Below, one piece after another: positions 24,680 through 34,859 of a stretch of DNA of 64,000 bases. The stretch is from Albula goreensis. Lineage: Eukaryota > Chordata > Actinopteri > Albuliformes > Albulidae. The position numbers were made by a program, and so were the translations under genes. The notes beneath the pieces are model-generated. The model was not told where the DNA came from and ran no database searches. It saw only the letters and a list, made by a program, of their open reading frames with translations. Position 1 is the first letter of the stretch. Each line of letters starts with the position of its first letter. The DNA is taken from NCBI GenBank assembly GCA_022829145.1, contig CM040758.1, forward strand, positions 22,369,575 through 22,433,574, written 5' to 3'.

Positions 24680-26385
24680 TGACCCCATTTCAAAAGCAAT
24701 GTCCTGTATTCAGTAATGTGTTAACATACATTGAAGTACAAATAAACACAGTTTATCTGCAAAGTCTGAAATCCAGCTTGTTTTCATTGGTCAACATCTG
24801 GGCTTTCTTAAAAACTGAAATGGACCCTTGCTGTGATGTCACAAATGGACTTCATTTTAAGACTAAGGGAGTTCAGCAGTCACTCTGTTGTCAGCCAATC
24901 AGGGCTGTGGTTCTTTAATATTAATGTGAATGTATAAAATCCACATTTCAATAAATGAATAAAACATGCATTGATGATATTACACTCAAGTTTCTTTTTT
25001 TTACATACACAGGAATGAGCTTTAAAAAGGGTTCATGATTTGCACAATTCGTTATTGTATAGAGGCATTTGAACACAACTTACTATTGTGCCATAGTATT
25101 TTTTGTTTGCATTTTTCCTCCTTTCTGGCTATTGTTTTTCATTCTTTTGATTACAGTGTAATGTATTCCAATTCAAAAATAATGAAAAACATTTTCAATG
25201 GATTAGACTTTTCTCTTGGTGTTCATAAGCTTATTTCTTATTAATAAGTACATTTGTATTCGGCACTCTGACTAAAGTGTGCCATTTTCTTTTCTGCGCT
25301 GCCTGAAAAGAGTTGAAGAAGCAAAATGTTTGTACATCTTTCCATATATATCCTTTGCAAAATGAAATTATTTTTGACTAGATCTGAGCCTCTCTTGTTT
25401 GAGTTCCCAAAATTGATTTGCCATTGTCTTTCCTGTTGATACAGTATGCATTTCAAAAGGTTAGTGATACAGTAAACCAGGATGTGTAAATATACTGGAC
25501 TCAGCAAGGTCAGACTGAGCTCCAGAGCAGCCTCCTCTCTGCATTCCCAAGGATATTATTTTGTGCTTAACATTTAAATGCTTCAAGCACACAACTGCAT
25601 GTATAATGTGAAGAGACTTTTTTTTTTCTTTCAGTGTTTTTTGTTCTTGTGTTTGAACAAACTGGGGTTTTCTTGCATTGTTCTTGTAAGAAACAATGCA
25701 CAAAGCTTTCCATGGATTCAGTCTTGCCTGTGGTAGGTTTGAAAGTGCATTTTATCACCTGCATTGTTTAAAGAGTGGGGAAGTGAGAGAGCTAATTGTT
25801 TCTGCTCTGATTTGCATACTTAAATAAACAAGAAAATGAGCAAACAAATAAGTCCCTAAAATAAAACTGTACCAACAATGCATTGTACCATTTTCACTCA
25901 TAACATTTGAAAGAAGGGATTTGGTTTTCAAATGAAAAAAAGCACTGCAGAAAGTTCTTAAAAGATCAAAGCAAGGGTACAAAGCTAATGTACAGTATGT
26001 TGAAACATCAGTTTCTTGTGAGCATCTGATATCTTAAGGAATGACTGTAACAATCTCTGGAAATATTTTTTTGTCATTTTAGCTGCAGAGGAGTCAGAAC
26101 AGGTCAGGACTGTGGGTGGCTGTATGAGGACATTAAACCCAGGGAACATAGTTGGACACAAAAGCACCCTTTTAACAGTCAGGAACTTTGTGCAGGGTTT
26201 ATAAAACCAGCTAAAATGTTCCCTGGATTAATCGAATTCTGAACAGATGCAGTTGATGTGTTCAGTAAGAACAGAGTCCTCACAGTTAATATTGAAAGTA
26301 AATGAGCAAAATGGCTTGTAAATGTAATAAAAGAAACTTCTACAATTGCTCTGCCCTGGTCCCACTTGACCTTCTATTGAAATAG
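24680..26385. other. AT-rich unique sequence
   Basis: No gene or clear repeat was seen. An octamer ATTTGCAT lies near 25811. Confidence 0.5.
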
Positions 26386-26396
26386 TGTGTGGATGC

Positions 26397-26417
26397 TTCA
26401 GCACCATGGACAGCTCC
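26397..26417 (+). promoter_or_regulatory. RE1/NRSE (REST-binding) motif, copy A
   Basis: The 21-base site has both canonical half-sites, TTCAGCACC and GGACAGCTCC, separated by the canonical two bases (AT). It differs from the commonly cited consensus at only two positions, one of them in the spacer. REST (NRSF) is the vertebrate zinc-finger repressor that binds such sites to silence neuronal genes. Occupancy is not shown by sequence alone. Confidence 0.7.
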
Positions 26418-26452
26418 AGCATGCTGTCCCATATCAGCAGTAGCCTCCAGGC

Positions 26453-26470
26453 CAGCACCTGGACAGCTCC
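26453..26470 (+). promoter_or_regulatory. Second RE1-like site with shortened spacer
   Basis: CAGCACC and GGACAGCTCC occur again 54 bases downstream of the first site, here separated by a single base (T). Non-canonical half-site spacings are known for REST, but a one-base spacer is not the typical form. The repetition suggests internal duplication or selection for paired sites. Confidence 0.4.
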
Positions 26471-26649
26471 TCTGCTGCAGTGACCGTGCTGCTGGATCCT
26501 GGGAGATAAGGCTGGCTTATGGATGGAGGCAAGAAAACAGGACACCTGCTACAGAACATTCCGCTCGAGATGGCCTCAGGAAAGACAGACAGTTACAGCG
26601 AAAGTCTAAGTCTACTCTGGGCTTTTTATCATGGTTAAACGAACCAGGA

Positions 26650-27060
26650 ACTAAGGCTACAGTTTAGAGGAGAGGCAGGGCAACTGGGAACAACCAGTTA
26701 AATAAGGAGTCATAGAACTTTAACATAGTAAAACATACTGAATCACTGAGATTTTTTATGATTATAAAACACATATCAAAATAAAGTGTAATGTATGTAT
26801 ACATAAAAAATGAACTTTTTTTTGCTTTGCAGTATGTGTAAGGTGCTGGTAAAAGGCAAAATGTAGACATAATATTCATTCCTAAGGGTCATTTTTGCAA
26901 GCTCTTAGAAAAAAAAAACTATTCTGGAACTTGGGTTGGGTCTAACCTTTAGGTATGTCCATTTAAACAAATACAGTATGTATTATATATATAATGATAA
27001 AAATCAAAGCCTGTCTATTCAATAAACGCATCGGTACAGGTGGACTCTTAAGTGCTCTTC
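26650..27060. other. AT-rich unique sequence
   Basis: Flank of repeat copy A. No gene is recognised. Confidence 0.5.
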
Positions 27061-27064
27061 TCTC

Positions 27065-27330
27065 AGTGCAGCTAGGCCATGACTTCCTTACCCTGGAGAA
27101 CAAGGCAGCTCATCTCTGATCCAGAAAGGACACAATCGTGCAGGTTTCGCTGGCCTCTGCCTCTCAGAAGCACTCAGAGCTGGGAAGGGGAGAGGAAATG
27201 GTTCAATGAAAACGGTGATTATGCTGCGTCAGGTGTTTAAGTGCCTGGCAGGACTAAGAGCCTTCCAGGGCGCTGTGGCCTTGCAGGGCCAAGGTCGAGC
27301 TGCCACGTCCCAGAATCTCAGAAAGCTTTC
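27065..27330. other. GC-richer unique block
   Basis: A repeat-free block with higher GC than its flanks. No open frame or splice context can be supported. It may be regulatory. Confidence 0.25.
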
Positions 27331-27334
27331 AGGC

Positions 27335-27740
27335 CTCTGTAACATTTAGCTTCAGTGAAGCGGAGATGTATTAATTGCGAGTCGTCATGGATGAGACCTT
27401 GTGGAGAGAAGACACCATGATTCAGAGAGCCCAGTGTCTGTGGATCCCCCACATAAAATAAATAAATAAATACATCAATAAAAAAAAAAAAAACCTCCAC
27501 AGGAACAAGTTAGCCTTAACAACACAAGACCAACAGACCAGCATCACATCTCGTTCCTCCAGATGAAAGACACTGATGGGGTGAGAGAGGTAGTGAGAAA
27601 TAAATGTGGAATAAAGAGAACAGACAGAGAGAGAGTCATGGAAATAAATCCAGTCCCTGGGGCCGCGGTGTCTGTACTGGAGAAGCAGCTGCTTGCATGC
27701 GGGGTCCGCTGGCCCACGATGGGGCGTCTGCACTTCAGAG
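27335..27740. other. Unique sequence with AAAT and poly(A) tracts
   Basis: Holds (AAAT)n at about 27457-27472 and poly(A) at about 27479-27493. From 27650 the GC content rises towards the CTCF-like motif. Confidence 0.5.
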
Positions 27741-27746
27741 CAGGTG

Positions 27747-27765
27747 GACACCAGGGGGCGCTCTG
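27747..27765 (+). promoter_or_regulatory. CTCF-like insulator motif
   Basis: The sequence ACACCAGGGGGCGCTCT matches the core of the vertebrate CTCF motif (CCAnnAGGGGGCGCT) almost completely, oriented forward. It sits in a short GC-rich segment about 45 bp before a long (GT)n tract. CTCF-binding sites often mark chromatin loop anchors. Binding is inferred from motif only. Confidence 0.6.
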
Positions 27766-27807
27766 CCTCGGGCTAAAACCACAACAGGGCTGGAGTGGGT
27801 AGGGAGT

Positions 27808-27808
<1 letters not shown>

Positions 27809-27891
<83 letters not shown>
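27809..27891 (+). repeat. Perfect (GT)n microsatellite
   Basis: About 41 uninterrupted GT units. Confidence 0.98.
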
Positions 27892-27892
<1 letters not shown>

Positions 27893-27894
27893 CT

Positions 27895-28125
27895 TCAAAA
27901 CATTGCTTTATCTTTATCTTCCTTTCAAGGACAGTCGTCCCCACCACCAACTCTCCTCTACACTGCTCTCCCAAAACATAAAGAATCATTAGGTTATGTC
28001 TTTGGCTGAAATATATTTACATACATGAGTGTGCAAGTGTGTGTATACAATTGTTAATGGTTAATCTAAAAAAGAAAAACCCACTGTAACTGTTTAGTTT
28101 GATATGTGAACAATGTCACCCAATG
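27895..28125. other. Unique non-coding sequence
   Basis: No feature is recognised. Confidence 0.5.
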
Positions 28126-28129
28126 AGCA

Positions 28130-28390
28130 GGTTCTGTCAGTGGCGGCGCATACAGCATAGAGCCAGAGTAATATGAGCTGAATGTTCTGCAGGCCATAAC
28201 ACACAGTGCTATAATCCCTCACTAGCAGCTGAGAAGGCATTGCAAGACGAAGTCCTGACATGTCCCTCTGCCTGATGGGAATTATTTAGACACTCAGCTA
28301 TTAATTACCATAGGAGATGACAGGCGCCCCAAACAATTTCACTTCAGTGGCCTGGACAGCGCTTGAAGTGATGAATGAAGATACGCTTTT
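28130..28390. other. Candidate conserved non-coding element
   Basis: Repeat-free sequence with homeodomain-type words (AGCTATTAATTACCATAGG), followed by GATGACAGGCGCC, which contains a TALE-like TGACAG core. No open frame is of interest. It looks like a developmental enhancer, judged by appearance only. Confidence 0.3.
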
Positions 28391-28394
28391 CATT

Positions 28395-28800
28395 ATCTTT
28401 GCAAAATTTGGGCACTTATGTCTCCATTAAAGAGTATATGTACCACCTCTTCTCTCAGTGCAGGGAATAAATCATGTGAGTTTTTTTTTTTTTTTTTTAA
28501 ACATTGGGGAAACCACTGTATGAAACTGCAGATGATCCAGAGTCCAGAGTAAACACAAGGACAGATTTTTTTATCTCAGTGTTGCATGGGGCTGCAATCA
28601 CCACAGACACAATCCTCAGATAGTGAGGAAGCATTCATTTCACACTGGAAAAGGTAAAAACGCTTCTAATGTACTTGAAGTTCTACATTAGACTGTTACC
28701 TTTGTGCTGCTTTGTCAAATTACTATTATAGTCATTATGAATAAAATACTCTCTGAACCCATACCCCTATTCCTTCTAACTGCTTAACTTAAACTGAGTA
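28395..28800. other. Unique sequence with poly(T)
   Basis: A poly(T) run at about 28481-28498. Nothing else is supported. Confidence 0.5.
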
Positions 28801-28804
28801 CCAA

Positions 28805-28835
<31 letters not shown>

Positions 28836-28874
28836 TACAGAGAGAGTGAGTGAGAGAGAGAGAGAGAGTGAGTT

Positions 28875-28903
<29 letters not shown>
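28805..28903 (+). repeat. Compound (AC)n-(GA)n microsatellite
   Basis: An AC tract at about 28805-28830 is followed by an imperfect GA tract at about 28839-28903. The GA part is an all-purine strand and could form triplex (H-) DNA. Confidence 0.95.
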
Positions 28904-28907
<4 letters not shown>

Positions 28908-28941
28908 AGAAAGACAGAGTCATACAACATTTTCTAATAGC

Positions 28942-28975
28942 ATTTTACATTACATTAGGGGCATTTGTTAGACAA
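28942..28975. mobile_element. Possible SINE 3'-body fragment
   Basis: TTTTACATTACATTAGGGGC followed by ATTTGTTAGAC resembles a word found in the body of dispersed SINE-like repeats of many teleosts (ACATTACATT followed by GCATTTAGCAGAC). The rest of the element is not recognisable. Confidence 0.35.
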
Positions 28976-28979
28976 TAAA

Positions 28980-29345
28980 AAGATGTACAGTATGCAAAGA
29001 AAAATCAATTGAAAGAAGGCTTTTGATAAATATATTATTCATGAGTAGGTAATGAGCCTATTCCACAGCCCAGTGAAGTCAATAGGAGTATGCGGAAAAA
29101 TCAAAATGAGATGCAGCACTCTGGTCATGGTGGTAATGGGAAATTAATTCTGACCATGTAGGACAGAGTGTACTCAAATAGACCATGAACTATTGCAAAT
29201 ATTCAGCTGTTACCTTTAACTGGTTTTGGTTTTCATTTGTCATGATCTTTCAGAAATGTGAGGAATGTGTGTTTCCTCTGTTTTATTAACCTGTAGCAAC
29301 AGACTAAGGCAACATCCACATCAGACAGCTCTGGACATAGACCAT
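28980..29345. other. Unique non-coding sequence
   Basis: No feature is recognised. Confidence 0.5.
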
Positions 29346-29346
29346 A

Positions 29347-29348
<2 letters not shown>

Positions 29349-29413
<65 letters not shown>

Positions 29414-29507
29414 GCGTGTGCGTGTGCGTGTGTCTGTGTGCGTGTGCGTGTGCGTGTGCGTGTGCGTGTGCGTGTGCGTGTGCGTGTGTCTGTGTGTGTG
29501 TGTGTGT

Positions 29508-29570
<63 letters not shown>
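29349..29570 (+). repeat. Compound (TG)n-(CGTGTG)n-(TG)n microsatellite
   Basis: A 222-bp tract. The flanks are TG repeats. The centre (about 29407-29487) is a hexanucleotide array of CGTGTG units with two TC interruptions, a higher-order expansion within the dinucleotide repeat. Open frames of up to 120 codons across it are artefacts. Confidence 0.97.
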
Positions 29571-29571
<1 letters not shown>

Positions 29572-29574
29572 ATA

Positions 29575-30765
29575 CGGGCACACATAAGCATATCTGACAT
29601 GTTTAAGTACTCTGTACCTTCATCTGAAATATGTATGCATGACATCATGCTAACCATATCAGCCAAGTCAGAGATGAGCTCAGTTTGATATATTCAAAAG
29701 ATATGAGGAAACTAACAGAACCATAATATAAGAACGACTGAATCTCTTAAAACAGAAAAAAAATGTCTCTGTGTGCTGCTTTCCTCTGAGTCACAGAGCC
29801 GAAAGAAGAGCTGGGACCAGATCTTACTTCTGCCTGGTGCCTCAATCCAATGTGTTGGGTCTATTAAAAAAATCCTCTCACTTTGCTTAACACAAACACG
29901 CTCCCAGATGGTTTAGAGACCGTGTGCACGGAAGTGTAAATGAAGCCATTTATACACACACATGTGTGAATTTCTCAGAGGCAAGCCGGCACAGTGCTGC
30001 CTTTTTTCCCTGTTTGAATAACCTCTGTGAAGCCACGAGCATGTCTCCCTTATTTCTGTAAGACTAAGACTGAATGAGAGCTCGGTGAGCCATGAAACCA
30101 GCCAGCGCTACAACGATCTAGGGTAGCATCAGCGCAAATTTGACAGCGTTATCAAAATTCTGCCCGAACGAGACGGCACGACCAAGTATAATGAAATTGC
30201 ATGTGAAGATGACAATATTATACCGTGCACACTTTGACACGGAGGAAGACATTAAACTGAAATAAACAAACAGCATATGCTATGAAAAGAGGGTTCACTA
30301 GCAGTTAATGCATGCACGACTCCAGCTCCACATACTCCATCTTATTTTCAGATTTCCCACAGATGAGATTTGACAGCTGTCAGGATGCTGCAATGCAACT
30401 ATTTGTCTTGAAGCTCTTTAGGCCACGGGATTTTATCCTCATGCTTTAGGAGTCAGAGTTTACAATATGGGTGCTAATTTCAGTCATGCTGTGTTCGATA
30501 TACAAAGTGCGTGTGAATCACACTCAGCCCACTCGATCTGAGAACTTCAGGCTCTGGTTTGTGGTCAGACTTCATTTCTGACAGTAGCTACATTTAATTG
30601 GTGTGAATTTATGCTGTGGAGTGACTTGCCCCAATTTTGTATGATGTGCTCAATGGGATTAAACCTGGTTGTCTTCAGTTTTAACTCATCAGTTTAAGAA
30701 AAGGCATGTTTAGTGGTCTATATTAACATAATGGCAAATAATGTCACACAATAATGATCAACATG
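29575..30765. other. Unique sequence with a conserved-looking core
   Basis: The interval at about 29880-30260 is repeat-free and includes CpG-bearing, balanced sequence, such as the stretch around 30140-30240 with TTATCAAAATTC and ATGAAATTGCATG words. It resembles a conserved non-coding element. The remainder is ordinary AT-rich sequence. No gene is recognised. Confidence 0.35.
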
Positions 30766-30770
30766 TGTTG

Positions 30771-30790
30771 GGTGTGTGTGTGTGTGTGCG
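30771..30790 (+). repeat. Short (TG)n tract
   Basis: About nine TG units ending in CGCATG. Confidence 0.9.
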
Positions 30791-30858
30791 CATGTCATAT
30801 TTAGCTTTGTACTTGCATTGAAGATGAATAAATACATGCATATTGATAGAAATGTAGA

Positions 30859-30899
30859 GTGTATGTGTGTGTGTGCGCGCACACGTGCACATGTATGCA
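30859..30899 (+). repeat. Alternating purine-pyrimidine tract with GTGTGCGCGCACAC palindrome
   Basis: Forty-one bases alternate strictly between purine and pyrimidine. The perfect 14-bp palindrome GTGTGCGCGCACAC is at 30871-30884. This combination favours Z-DNA or cruciform structure under negative supercoiling. Confidence 0.85.
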
Positions 30900-30921
30900 G
30901 GTGTGTGGCTGCCAAGCAAGC

Positions 30922-31047
<126 letters not shown>

Positions 31048-31054
31048 CCCTGTA

Positions 31055-31185
31055 TTCCATAAGAAATGTGACCGAGACAGCTGGGTATTTACTGAAGAAG
31101 GACTGCAGGAGTATAGCAGCAGTGCAGCACCTGGGGAATGAGCCTGCAGTCCTCCAGTTACAAGTCCAATACCTAACCACCACCA
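31055..31185 (-). mobile_element. tRNA-derived SINE, reverse strand
   Basis: Read on the reverse strand, the tRNA-like head contains an A-box-like TGGTTAGGTATTG (31168-31180), TTGGACTTGTAACTGGAGG after it, and a B-box-like GGCTCATTCCC (31134-31144). The body follows with CTTCAGTAAATACCCAGCTG, which resembles the body of widespread teleost tRNA-SINEs (CTTCAGTAAATATCCAGCTGT). Part of the sequence between head and body seems deleted. The element's 3' side runs into the (TG)n/(CA)n tract. Confidence 0.7.
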
Positions 31186-31189
31186 ATAT

Positions 31190-32140
31190 ATCACTGGAAA
31201 CCACTCTCCAGCTTGCAATGCCGTATATACTTTTTATGATTTATACTTCATGTACCCACCATCCCGGTTTTATGAGACTATAGCAGTGCTAAGTTCTTAA
31301 GAGAATAAATTCAGCTCACAGATGGTGTGGGAGAGCATTAGACTCTACCCCCATGCTGCTGTGATGAACTGTTTCATATTCCTTTGGGTTGCAGTAGATG
31401 ACCAATCCAGACAAATATCTCAAACATGGATATGTCTTTCAATCACTCAGCACAGGTCACAGTAATGTATTTGCATCACTCAAGCTGAAAGACATGCATT
31501 CCCTGCACTGAAAGGACTCTGAGCTACGTGGTACATAGTCAGTTTTCTCACCATTTTCTTTTGTATCTTTTTTTTTTTGTTGGAAAAGGTGCATCCTCCA
31601 CATGCTAATCTATGGAGGACAGGTTTTTAAAAGTCTGCCTGCAGGATCATAAACACCATGCTGAAGCAGGAGATGTACAGCAGCAGCGTTGTGCCATGGC
31701 ATTGCAGGTGGATTTTTTTTTTAATCTCAACATAAATCATCTGTTTTACAAAGAAGACAGAACCTTCTTGTTGGTGAAAGGGGGAAAAAAATCAAATTCA
31801 GTCATTACTCACTCTGCAAAAACCATTATTCAATTTTGCAATTAACTACTTGACCCTAAGGAAACACAAATACGGCTGTTTATATAATTTACATGGTTTT
31901 GTTAAATAAGCCAGTGAAGTTCAAAATGCCTGCTGGTTTTGTTCACTCAGATCTTGTATGTAATATCACCCTATGCTGAATGTTTTATAGCAAGATGGGA
32001 GACCAGCAGATATGGATGTGACTTGTTCAAAGCCATAAAGAGACAGGGCACCGGTCAAGGTTAAAAAAAAACAGCCATATTATTTTACACCTAAAGACCT
32101 TTGTGTCCACTTTTTGAACAGTGAGGCCAAATCCCCATCT
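31190..32140. other. AT-rich unique sequence
   Basis: No gene is recognised. Poly(T) runs occur near 31569-31579 and 31713-31722. Confidence 0.5.
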
Positions 32141-32149
32141 CAAACAGCT

Positions 32150-32225
32150 GTGAGCAGCACGGCCCTGAACCAGTGAGCCAGCAGAGCTGTGTAATCCTCC
32201 GCACTGGGCTACGCTGCTCAAGGAC
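32150..32225 (-). mobile_element. tRNA-like SINE head, reverse strand (possible)
   Basis: On the reverse strand, TAGCCCAGTGCGG (32199-32211) fits an A box. GGTTCAGGGCC (32161-32171) fits a degenerate B box. They lie 27 bases apart, within the normal range for tRNA-type promoters. No SINE body or tail was identified, so this may be a fragment or a chance match. Confidence 0.4.
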
Positions 32226-32239
32226 ACATCATCTCATTA

Positions 32240-32970
32240 CAGTAGTGTTATTACATCTTACCTTTGAGTAATTACTTTACCTTTTGATGAACTCTTCTTA
32301 TTACATTTAATAATATCTTATTATGGTTTCCTTAGAAAGACCAGCTGAAATTCAAAGACAGTTGTGTTTGCATTCATATTATGGCATGAGTCAAAAGTTT
32401 AAAACATTAATTTATAAATGTATCTACAGTCTTTCATCAACAGCAATGTCTATCTGATTGTTTTAGCACACATATGAAGAGTTTCATGTTGTAGTTCCAC
32501 ACAGGATTTTTCTCTGTTTATCTGTAGATTTTGTGTTGAACGAAACAGCAGTGACATTTATAGACATGGATTTGTTTCTCAGGAGTGCATTTGTTTCAGC
32601 ATACACCTCGATGACTCCCTGGATGTGATCCTATTTTAATTAGAAAGCTGTAGTGAGTGAGAGCAAGGGGAAGGGGGTGGAGGGGGGAGAACACAGGCTT
32701 CAGTCCCTGCAGCGATGCCACACTAGTAAAGAATCAATCACCAAGGTGCCTGTTGCCGTGGAAACGGATCACTCCGGTGCCACCAACTAAATGGTACACG
32801 AATGCCGGTGCAAACTCACCTTTTGTTTTCTCTCCTCTCCACTTAACTGCATCAGATAGTTCATTAAAAGCACCAAACATTCATTAGATCATTCATGAAA
32901 ATATCACATCTGATGGAAAATCACATACATAGTGCTAAACTGATTTGCATATTGAGGGAAAATTATTGAT
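32240..32970. other. Unique non-coding sequence
   Basis: AT-rich apart from a GC-balanced patch at about 32640-32830. That patch contains an RFX-like site, listed separately. An octamer ATTTGCAT is near 32943. Confidence 0.5.
32752..32765 (+). promoter_or_regulatory. RFX X-box-like motif
   Basis: GTTGCCGTGGAAAC matches the imperfect palindromic X-box (GTTRCCATGGYAAC) with two deviations. RFX factors bind such sites in ciliary and neuronal genes. This is a motif match only. Confidence 0.4.
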
Positions 32971-32974
32971 ATCC

Positions 32975-32978
32975 GTGC

Positions 32979-33022
<44 letters not shown>

Positions 33023-33024
33023 GT
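32975..33024 (+). repeat. (TG)n microsatellite
   Basis: A CGTGCGTGCG start, then TG units ending in TATATG. Confidence 0.95.
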
Positions 33025-33029
33025 TCCAC

Positions 33030-33705
33030 TTTGTGTCATGTTAGGGCATGTAGGGAAGTAGAGCAGAATTCTGGGATATGTTGCATAAGGCATGTTTGAA
33101 ACTATAACTATAAATGGAGTTCTTGGCTCCCAGTCAGATGCCAGGCGTTACTGCTGGCACACCTGCTGGTTGACACGCACCAGTGCATTCTCCATGGACC
33201 GACAAAGTATTCTTTGCAGTGCTGAATGTTTAAACAGAAATAATAGCAAGGCCTCACTCAGCCTGTAAGAAAACCTGCACATTGCTTGAGTCTGGTGTGT
33301 GGAGTGGCATGCACGTTCGTCTGATATGGTTTGTTTTGTTCGTTCAGTTGAATAAATAAATATTGCGTTTTCTTGGTAATAAATATTGTTTGGGTATTTT
33401 TACATGAGTCTAAAATGAAGTCAGCTTCATTTGCTCATATAATGTGGTACAGACAGGGCCTTTTTTATGAACAGTGTAGTGCAAAGTTAGGGGTAAAAAT
33501 ATGGATAAAGCTCACGGGAGTTGTGGAATGATTACTTTTCTGGAAGGAGACCTCCAGAATGAGTTTGCCTGTGAAATTAGCTTGTAAAGCATCTGAAGGA
33601 CGTGATCCTGTTTCTGGCAGTGATCAATGTTTCTGGACTCTGGACTCCACAACAATGCTGAATTGTTAATGCTCCAGAATGTGGTTAGCTTGCCCTTTAG
33701 AGCGT
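33030..33705. other. AT-rich unique sequence
   Basis: No gene or repeat is recognised. Confidence 0.5.
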
Positions 33706-33706
33706 T

Positions 33707-33708
<2 letters not shown>

Positions 33709-33769
<61 letters not shown>
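33709..33769 (+). repeat. Perfect (CA)n microsatellite
   Basis: About 30 CA units, on the opposite strand sense to most of the neighbouring GT tracts. Confidence 0.98.
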
Positions 33770-33771
<2 letters not shown>

Positions 33772-33774
33772 AGG

Positions 33775-34330
33775 CTTGGGGAGTCTCCCGTGCAGGCAGG
33801 GGAACAGAGCTGGGCTGTGGTGCAGCACAGCCAGAGGATGGCTCCTCCAGAGACTGTGAAATCCAACCAGTTCCAAACCTAGTGGGATGATGGCTATGGC
33901 CCAGGGCACCCAGGTAGCCATACCCCCCAAGGACAGATTTTCATTTCTTTCTAACAAGGGGATACAGTTATGAGAACGGTATCTAGTGAAGTCTGCTTGT
34001 ACTGAATTATTTCTTGTGTGGTGTGTCGTGGTGTGTCTGGTCTGCCTGGTGTTTACACTGGACAACTCCTGGAATCTGTGGACAAGCTCCTGGGCTCCTG
34101 GTCATAGTGACGGAGGACTCAGTGGTCTTGATGACCATGATAATTAATCTCATGGCCTGACTTTCTTCTCCATGACCCATGCTTGAGGTAATAGCCAACG
34201 TAAAGATACGACTGAAGTCCTGCCAGTCAAAGTTATAAGATATCGCGATATGTAGAAAAGAGTACTTGATGTAGCAGTGCTGCACAGCAAAGATGGGGAC
34301 ATCAACAAACACTATCATTCTGCCCATTAC
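33775..34330 (-). other. Unclassified segment with long reverse-strand open frames
   Basis: A reverse-strand frame of 106 codons is open at 34007-34327 and contains a protein-like stretch (PIFAVQHCYIKYSFLHIAIS). A second frame at about 33770-34065 is open but ends in the CA repeat. I recognise neither. There is no good splice acceptor or promoter. The segment may be an eroded gene or transposon fragment, or chance. Confidence 0.2.
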
Positions 34331-34334
34331 AGAA

Positions 34335-34855
34335 AAAACAGTACATTAGGCAGAGAGTATCTGGATTTATCTGCTCTATCGATCTGAGCATATCTAATGA
34401 TATTACTTTCACCTAAAGAGCAAAGACAGAATGTTGCTCAGAGCAACTATTTTAATTATACTGTGTGCTGCTGGGCGTGAATATAATTTAAAATATGGAG
34501 AAATAGTTTCAGCATGACAATGTTGCCCATGTGCTCTTACAGTCTATTTCTGTTTTTTCATTTTGCCATCCTTCAGCTCTTTTGTCAAGTCAACTCAGTG
34601 TAGGCCATGTACTAATAAACAATATGCAAATATTTACAAAGAATCTTATGCAAAGGCATTTCAATAAGCAAGTAAAATCCAAGATATTGCAATGCAGAGG
34701 TGGAATCAGGTAACTCAATCTGGAATCTTCAGCAAAAGGATCTACCCTATAGCGCTGCAGAACAATCCCAAGCAGCAAAGCACAAATGGTTTTATAAGAT
34801 AATCTGCTCAACTCCAACACCAATGGCTATGTAAATTGGCCGGGTTTCACTCATG
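34335..34855. other. AT-rich unique sequence
   Basis: No feature can be supported here. Confidence 0.5.
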
Positions 34856-34859
34856 CAGT

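Larger units (their letters stand above)
26386..26647 (+). repeat. 262-bp repeat copy A carrying RE1-like motifs
   Basis: This segment is nearly identical to the reverse complement of 56675-56936: same length, no gap, and three substitutions (near the 5' end at 26392, and at two sites in 26609-26614). The match stops abruptly on both sides. No target-site duplication, terminal inverted repeat, poly(A) tail or tRNA promoter is visible, so the repeat class is unknown. The forward frame across it is open for about 85 codons (WTAPACCPISAVASRPAPG and onward) and so is the opposite strand. The product is not recognised, and the openness may only reflect GC content. The 5' end contains an RE1 motif, listed separately. 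Confidence 0.85.

Noticed and set aside
26389..26667. Possible conserved protein encoded by both 262-bp repeats
   Set aside because: The peptide is identical only because the DNA is. Three substitutions are too few to test coding constraint, both strands are open, and no family is recognised.
29304..29666. Several frames above 100 codons on both strands
   Set aside because: All are made of (TG)n or (CA)n repeats (Cys-Val or His-Thr).
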